From assembly GCA_001465935.1 (NCBI GenBank), contig LNKV01000026.1, forward strand, positions 124,001-188,000: a stretch of DNA of 64,000 nt, in the 5' to 3' direction. The position numbers were made by a program, and so were the translations under genes. Shown in pieces: positions 57,802 to 64,000 of the stretch. Source of the stretch: Clarireedia homoeocarpa (lineage: Eukaryota; Ascomycota; Leotiomycetes; Helotiales; Rutstroemiaceae). The notes beneath the pieces were generated by a model that did not search any database, had not been told where the DNA came from, and was given only the letters and a program-made list of their open reading frames with translations. Numbering within the stretch: the first letter of the stretch is position 1; the number at the start of each line of letters is the position of its first letter.

Positions 57802-58655
57802 TGTGATGTATTTATGTGATGTATTTGCGACGTGCGTTGATGGAATGTGTGATGGTGGATTCGTAGTGCTCAAGTAAGAGGTGGTTGAGAGTACTATAGA
57901 GATAGGGGGAAGAATCAAGGATGCACCACAAGGGTACAGTTCAAGTAGAATTTGATGAATTTGTAAGATTGGAATTGAATTGGAGTTGTTTTCTCTTTTA
58001 GTATCGTCTTGGATGGTGGTTGTGTTTTTCTGTCGCGTTCCTACAATAACAGAAATTTAGAAAAATCAACATCACGATGGCTATTGTCGTGACTTTAGCC
58101 ATTCCTGTACAGGATTAGCGGAAAAGCTTTACTTCCTATTTTGGCCATATAGTAGGCAGAATGGTGCTGGAGTACACATCATTGGACGAAGCTTCTTTGT
58201 ACGGTACCCGAAGGCGGTGGCACAGATTTTAGTAAGCATTCCGGGCATCGGCGGGTTCTCACAGCATTGTTTTGATATCAAGCGAGCGAATTTCGAACGT
58301 TTCGTTACTCAAATAATGTCCACCAAACGAAGCATGTGTAACAAAGACACGAGAGAAGTCGAGTTTGCACTGCTGTACCGTGTCGAGCGGGTACGAGATG
58401 TTTGACTCTGTCCAGTGTTTACATTGTCGTCGGAATTGCTGGCGGTAAACCTGCCCAACCAGCTCTGCATAACAATCTGGCCAATCATGCATGACCAAAG
58501 ACATTCTATTCTGTTATGAGTAGATAGATGTTAACACAGCATACCAGTTTGCTTACCTCAAGTCATAAACAATAAAACCACGCTCAATCTCACGCAAGAA
58601 AGTCCATTGTTCTTGAGTTATATTATCTCGTACCTGACATTCACATCTGCAAGTC
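57802..58655. other. Divergent intergenic region, rcc1 / arsenite methyltransferase
   Basis: About 850 bp between the start codons of the two divergent genes. No supported ORF or repeat. Confidence 0.6.
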
Positions 58656-60074
58656 ATGGCAGCGGCAATCGACAAAAATGATTCCATGTATTCTTTGATA
58701 AACAATCATTATTCTGGGCTTGCTCGTACAGTTCCTCATGATTCAGAGATATCTCAAAAGATTGCAAAGGCATTTGCTTATGACGACGAGGATTTGGGTG
58801 CCATACCTGCTGGTGCCAACCTGGGTGTTTCCTGCGGTAACCCAGTAGTGCTGGGCAAACTAAGGCAGGTGAGCTTCGATCTCAATCTAACATCTGTTTT
58901 GAAAGTCACTCACACCGAAGCTGGCATTACAATGCCGCCAAGCGACTCGGAAGGCTTTCTTGAGCTTTGGAGTAAAAGAAGGCTACGTTTCGCCACACAG
59001 AAGTGGCGGGAAAGTCTGATCGGGCTTATGGCTTACTTGACATATAGGGCGAAGTTGTAGTAGATCTAGGCTGTGGTGCTGGATTTGATATTTTTCAAGC
59101 CGCAAACAAGGTTGGCGAGACTGGGAAAGCGATCGGAATAGACATGTCTGAGGTACGTGTTTTATTATATGATCCGGCCAATGGATATGTTTAAGGTTGT
59201 CCATTAATCAGTAATTCGACCTTCTCTAACCTTTCTCTCCCTTTCAGGAAATGCTCACACGAGCTCGACTCAACGCAGCAAAGTCATCAGTCACGAACGT
59301 CGAGTTTCATCAGTCTCTCATCAGCTCTCTTCCACTCCCAGCGGAGTCAGTGGACTGTGTAATAAGCAATTGCGTAATAAATCTCGTCCCTAAATCAGAC
59401 AAACCCAGCGTCTTTTCAGAAATCTTCAGGGTACTTAGAGTTGGTGGACGAGTGGCTATCTCCGATATCCTCGAGAAGAAAACTATGACCGAAGCTATGC
59501 GACAGGATATGGGACTCTTGGTTGGATGCATCTCCGGAGCCAGTGCAGTTGGAGAGTACGACGCATGGCTACGCAAAGCTGGCTTTCAAGGTATGTCTCA
59601 ACCTGATCAATGACGACCCTGAATTAGTTTGGCTGATAGCTAGTTGCAAAGATATCATGATAGTAGATAAAAAGCATGATTTGAACGTTTATAAGATATC
59701 GGAGGTCTTCGAAATCAAGGACAAGCTCGTTACAAGCAGCACAGATATTTCTACGACAAGTCCTAGCTGTTGCTGTGGGAATGGCCCATCGCTCAACAAG
59801 GGAGATTCCAGTAGACTTGCAGAGATCGACTTCAATGAATGGGTCGGTAAGTCACCAATCCTCATTCCTTCTTTTTTATGTTCAATACAATCTGTTTTGA
59901 AGTAAGTATCACTGGCCTCTGAGGCGTGATGCTCGTATGGAAAGAGAAAATTTGTTGGAACGCACAACTTACCAAAGAAAAGTCTCTTTACTTTGCTAAC
60001 GAAAGACAACCATAGGGTCGTTTGACATATATGCCCTCAAGCCAGGTTATGCTTTGGAAGAGCCTGCAACTTGA
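58656..60074 (+). CDS. as3mt: Arsenite (As(III)) S-adenosylmethionine methyltransferase
   Basis: Methylates arsenite stepwise to less toxic or volatile forms. Exons 58656-58868, 59048-59152, 59248-59590, 59652-59846 and 60016-60074 give 304 aa, and all phases join. The SAM motif is VVVDLGCGAGFDIFQAA (about 74-90), with GIDMSEEMLTRAR next. The three cysteines that bind arsenic in characterised enzymes are all present: C60 in NLGVSCGNP, C148 in ISNCVINLVP and C200 in LLVGCISGA. DILEKKTM and GFQDIMIVDKKHDLNVYK follow. Near the C-terminus a further cysteine cluster SCCCGNG may help bind metal. Introns 1 (179 nt) and 4 (169 nt) are longer than most here. The ending is PGYALEEPAT. Confidence 0.92.
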
Positions 60075-60262
60075 TCTACATACAAGAAGCTGAAAATAAA
60101 TGCGCCACTTTGTAGTGCCAGCTGTCCCAGCCAATCGTGAACCCGGTTGCAAACCTTCGTGCAGGAGGGTGCAGCCTAGTGGCTTACCTCAAGCGTTATA
60201 TGATTCATACTTCCCGCTCTCTCCATATTAAGTTGAACTTATGCGACAGGCCTCTTCCCATT

Positions 60263-62031
60263 ATGACATCTCAAATATATGAAATGAAGCACCCTGCTGA
60301 AGACCCTCGTTGGCTATCAGTCAAAGATAAATACGCAAAAGTCGTGCGAAAGCTGGTATCACGCAATCCAACACTTGGCAAGCCTGATCCCAAAAAGCAA
60401 CGGCTTGAATCTCGTACAGGATCCTCACGATCCGCAATTCTCACCATCAATTCTAATCAAACCGTAACACCTCAGCAATTCACCACCGCCTCAGACATCA
60501 AAGAATACTTCCTACAGCGTTGGAAAGCCGAAGAAGACGGCATTCGCAAGCCCACAAACTGTATACACATCCTCGAAGGTCTAGACCCAGCATTTGTAGA
60601 CGTGTATGGTTCGTATTTCATGATAAATCCCATATTCTTCGCCAAGCAGGATAGAAATGATGTGTGGGATCTAGCAGATCTTCAAGATGATTACAGTGAC
60701 ACTGAACTTCTTCCTTCACTCACCGATCCAGACAAGTATTTCCGGCTCAAGTATAGAGAGATGAGGAGGTTCGGCCCAGAGTTCAGCCATTGGCGAACCA
60801 TTTGCGCGGTAACAGGGTCTCATCTGGCTGCAATTGGATTTCAATGGAGATTAGACAGTGTAGCTGCTGTGGAAAGAAAATGCTCGTTTTGGTTTAGGGA
60901 GGCGGGCGATGGGTTAGAGGGATGGGATGGTGCGTCTTCATAAGGAATTATAAAGCTATTTTCGTGGAAATACTGACATTCTACACCAGCTATCATTCTG
61001 TGCGATCCGCCCGTTCGTAGGGTTTTCCATGGGCGTAGCATAATCCCCCAAGCTATGGGAAGTACACCGTTCCAAGGCGGCTATTTGGATTTTCTCGATC
61101 TCAATACTCTCATGAGAAATAGCGAGGGCGCATTTAAAGAGGGCCCTCCAAGGACTTCTATGTTCGATGATCTCTGCTTTTACTTTGAGAATCACAGCGA
61201 TGTCCTCTTCGCAGCAAAAGGCACAACTCCAGCTTCTATGGCGTCGATCTTTTTGAAGAAAATTGTGGCTTCTCATTACATGAAATTAATTGACTATTTT
61301 GAGCTTGTTCTTCAGAGACTCGGCCAAGTAAGTAGAATCACATATACCTCATCGTATTTTCCTCTTACCCACATTTTCACGATCCCCTCTATACTAATTC
61401 ATACACCACGCAGATGGAATGGCGACTCTCCCGCCACATCGACCTCGAATCCACCAACGACTGGCCCGAAAAGCGCGAGCAATGGAGCAGTCTACAATTC
61501 ACGCTCCGCCGCCTCACCGAGTACTCCACCGACCTGCAAAGCATTCTCTCCAGTCTGCAGGTCCCTCCCACAGCTCTCGAGTTTCCATCTCAGCGTCCTG
61601 GCATTCCATCTTCTTCTCCTTCTCCTTCTACTTCATCTCCTCTCCCGCCCCAACTGTCCACCGACCTCGACTTCCTCTCCATCCACACACGCTTACTTTC
61701 CCTCAAATCCCGCGTCGTCTCATCAATGACTTCCGCACAAACACTCTCCTCCCTCGTAGCGAACCGCGATGCCCTAAACGAAGCGCGCAGATCGGTGCGA
61801 GAAGCGCGGAACGCAAAGGCGTTTACGATCATCGGGTTGGTTTTCATCCCGTTGGCGTATACGAGTGCGCTGTTCAGTATGAGTGGGGAGTATGGGCCTG
61901 GGGAGGGGCGGTTCTGGGTTTACTGGGCGGTGGCGTTGCCGATGATGATTTTGGTTTCCGGGGTGGCTTGGGGGGTGGCGAGGGTGGATGAGGTGGAGTG
62001 GCGGAGGTGGGGGAAGGTGAAGGAGAGCTGA
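60263..62031 (+). CDS. CorA-like two-helix membrane protein
   Basis: Exons 60263-60929, 60990-61327 and 61414-62031 give 540 aa. The start at MTSQIYEMKHPAED was chosen as the first ATG close to clear coding sequence; MIHTSRS at 60200 is possible. The long soluble domain contains CIHILEGLDPAFVDVYGSYF and CSFWFREAG, and the C-terminal third is helical. Two transmembrane segments close the protein, FTIIGLVFIPLAYTSALFSM and FWVYWAVALPMMILVSGVAW. This is the topology of CorA/Mrs2 divalent-metal channels, but the pore motif GMN is replaced by SMS (ALFSMSGEYGPG). Many fungal CorA-like proteins vary here, so transport of magnesium cannot be assumed. A Ser/Pro-rich insert (SSSPSPSTSSPLPP) lies near residue 410. 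It is tandem with the arsenite methyltransferase. Confidence 0.8.
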
Positions 62032-62199
62032 TGAGGTGAGGTGGAAGAGGGGCTTATTCTATGGATAGGTGAAGATGATTTTATTGTATGCATTTGTATT
62101 TTCTCTAATAACGTCTTCGTCCGAACCTACAAAAAATGCATGCACAGCAAGCCAAACGCCTGGGTATTCCTCTTCCAACGTGAGCTCCCCCTCGCATAA

Positions 62200-64000
62200 T
62201 CATAAATCATCATCACCCAGATCATCAAAAAACTCACCCTCATCCTCACCCTTCTTATCAAACCAGCCGCCAAAGTCAAGTTTCATAAGTAATCTATCGA
62301 CCCTCCCCACCTTCGCCGGAACATACGCGCCTTCCTCTCCCAAAACCAATTCCTCGTATCCACTATCCCATCCATTCTTATCCTGGTCGATATCCCTAAG
62401 ACACTTGACCAGTTCTTCGATAGCGGATTTGACTTTATTCGCGATGAGGACGAGTTGTTCTTTGACGTCTTTTTCCTCCTTGTGGAAATCGGAAAAGGCA
62501 TCGACGACGCCTTCATCGGCTTCGAGATCGAGGGATTGCCAGATGGAGTGGATGCGATGAACGAGGGCTACTAGGTGGTCGATCTGTTGGAGGAGATGGT
62601 ATAGAGGGTCTGTGAAGGATGTGTTGGTAAGCAGTAGGCTAGATGCGAGCGTAGCGAGATATTTTCGGTGCGCATCTGCGAGTGTTTGCGGGTCGTGATT
62701 ATGGCTGGATTCTGGGGTTTGCGCGTGATTTGCCTCTTTTAACCATATATCTTCTTCCATTTCTCGAGCTTCAGATGCTTGAATGTCTCTTGTGAGCCAA
62801 GTCTTGAATCCTGACCATGTTCCTTGAACGACTTCGCCCTGAAGGTATGCTTCTGTTTCGCCCAAAAAGAACACCGCGGCGCTACTGGTTGCCCACACGC
62901 TGCGCATAGCTTGAGATCGCTCCTTAGCTCTAGTGCGGAGGGTGATAACTTTCTTTCGTCCAAATTTGGAGCTGCCTTTAGGGGGACCAGGAGGCGCCGG
63001 GTGATCACGTCGTAGTGATGTTATCTTCCAGAGATTTGTTAAACGAAGATGTGCTCTATGAACAGCTAGTAGATATGCGTTGATAGTAGAATAGATCTGT
63101 GTGTCTGAAGGAGTAAGGAACAAATCCAGGGGCGAAGGAATATGAAGGGAGAGTGCTACTGGAACAGAGAGAAGGAGATTGCGAAAAGGGGTTGGTGCCA
63201 TTGTGGAAGATTCCGAAAGCCTCTGGCTCGTCTTTCCCGGAGTGTTTGGATTTGCCTTTGTGATATTGAGTTCCATAAGGTCCCGCGCAAGCTCAAGTAA
63301 TTCGTCCTCATCTTCGTCCTCATTTCGACCTTGCTGTGCTCCCATTGCTGCCCAAGTTCTTGCCAGGACGGCAGAGACTTCACCTTCCTTAACAATGATG
63401 TTACCAAGACCCTCTCGTTTTTCATACGCTACGTTGTCTGATCTCCTCCATCGAGATCTAATCTTCTCATCAGCCTCAGAAATGAGTGCTATCGCAAATT
63501 CTCCCCTTCCAAGCAAGAAGAATTCCCTTAGAAGTGTCAAAGTTTCTATGACTTTCGAGAGAGGCAAAAGTTTCTGTAAGGTAGTTTGGGATAAAGAGAG
63601 GCGAATGGAGGCTACGACTCTTGCGAAATTGGCACCGTTGATTGGGAACTTCAGCGCTGACAGTTGCCGCAGATGTGAAGATAGTAGATCAAGCTCGGGC
63701 GATGAAGCCGAAGAAATACCCTTGACTCGAATGTGGTTCAAGGATCGGCCAATGAAGAGTAGCGATGAGGTCGTGGCGTCCGATACGAAAGCAGGAAGAA
63801 GCTCCTTATTGCTTTTGTATTCCTATGCTTCGTTAGTCCTCGTCAAATCTGACCATAGACGTTGATGCAAGAGCGTACCTGTTGATCATCTATCTGCACG
63901 AAAAAATCCTCCTTGCCAAAGCTTGGCAACCTCCCATACAAAATCCACGCAGAGACTTGCTTCAACCAAGCAGTCTCTGCAGCCTTCACTAAACTTAAAG
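62200..64000 (-). CDS. gcp4: Gamma-tubulin complex component GCP4 (Spc97/Spc98 family), partial at right edge
   Basis: Part of the ring complex that seeds microtubules at spindle pole bodies. The window holds the last two exons seen: from the edge to 63879, intron 63878-63823, and 63822-62200. The end of the upstream exon reads AETAWLKQVSAWILYGRLPS then FGKEDFFVQIDDQQ, the family's GRIP1 ending. Then come LLPAFVSDATTSSLLFIGRS, REFFLLGRGEFAIALISEAD, IPSPLDLFLTPSDTQIYSTI and NAYLLAVHRAHLRLTNLWKI, typical of the Spc97_Spc98 family and closest to GCP4. The C-terminus is acidic (DEGEFFDDLGDDDL). The N-terminus is outside the window. The 3' ends of this gene and the CorA-like gene are only about 170 bp apart. 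Confidence 0.9.

Noticed and set aside
1..64000. tRNA, rRNA or CRISPR features
   Set aside because: No cloverleaf-type B-box (GGTTCGAATCC-like) in a suitable context, no rRNA signature and no regularly spaced repeats with unique spacers were seen on either strand.

Overview
The window looks like nuclear DNA of a filamentous ascomycete. Genes are short multi-exon units on both strands, with 40-120 nt GT-AG introns, CT-rich leaders and AT/GC microsatellites between genes. Fungal signatures include a two-finger SreA/SRE-type GATA factor, a fused Egt1, Tvp15, Ppg1 and a Bqt4-like protein. The overall character suggests Leotiomycetes, perhaps Sclerotiniaceae, but that is inference from recall of homologues. 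No rRNA, tRNA, CRISPR or intact transposon was seen. For most spliced genes I joined exons by reading splice sites and checking that codon phase stays open, so coordinates are models, not transcript evidence.

Layout, left to right. 1-3.5 kb: the 5' part of a bqt4-like gene (minus, running off the left edge) and a Rho GDP-dissociation inhibitor (plus) with an unusually long first intron. 3.9-9.1 kb: a PP2A-like phosphatase of Ppg1 type (minus), divergent from a zinc-knuckle Q/P-rich protein (plus). 9.8-15.3 kb: AP-3 beta subunit (minus), a conserved 256-aa protein of unknown role (plus), and the kinetochore protein Nuf2 (minus). 16.9-20.6 kb: Egt1, the fused methyltransferase/sulfoxide synthase of ergothioneine synthesis, in 13 exons. 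22.0-24.1 kb: an unrecognised 601-aa protein in 5 exons. 24.1-29.3 kb holds no supported gene and leads to the iron-responsive GATA repressor (29.3-31.2 kb).

32.5-38.5 kb: Tvp15 (minus, with a 15-nt microexon), a peroxisomal D-amino-acid oxidase (minus) and an OTU-type deubiquitinase (plus). 38.5-45.0 kb is gene-poor and contains a diverged tandem duplication whose copies differ largely by transitions, as expected from repeat-induced point mutation (RIP). 45-50 kb: thioredoxin and a large disordered basic protein (both minus). 50.0-55.9 kb is gene-free and dense in microsatellites. 55.9-64 kb: an RCC1-type Ran exchange factor (minus), arsenite methyltransferase (plus), a CorA-like membrane protein (plus) and the gamma-tubulin complex protein GCP4 (minus, running off the right edge).

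The genes do not form an operon or an obvious biosynthetic cluster. They are mostly conserved housekeeping functions: Ran/Rho GTPase control, vesicle traffic, kinetochore and microtubule nucleation, and redox or metal handling (Egt1, thioredoxin, SreA, As3MT, DAAO). The most interesting signals are the long intron of egt1 at the join of its two enzymatic halves, optional in-frame or frame-ending splice choices in thioredoxin and sreA, the RIP-like repeat, and two conserved-looking proteins of unknown role.
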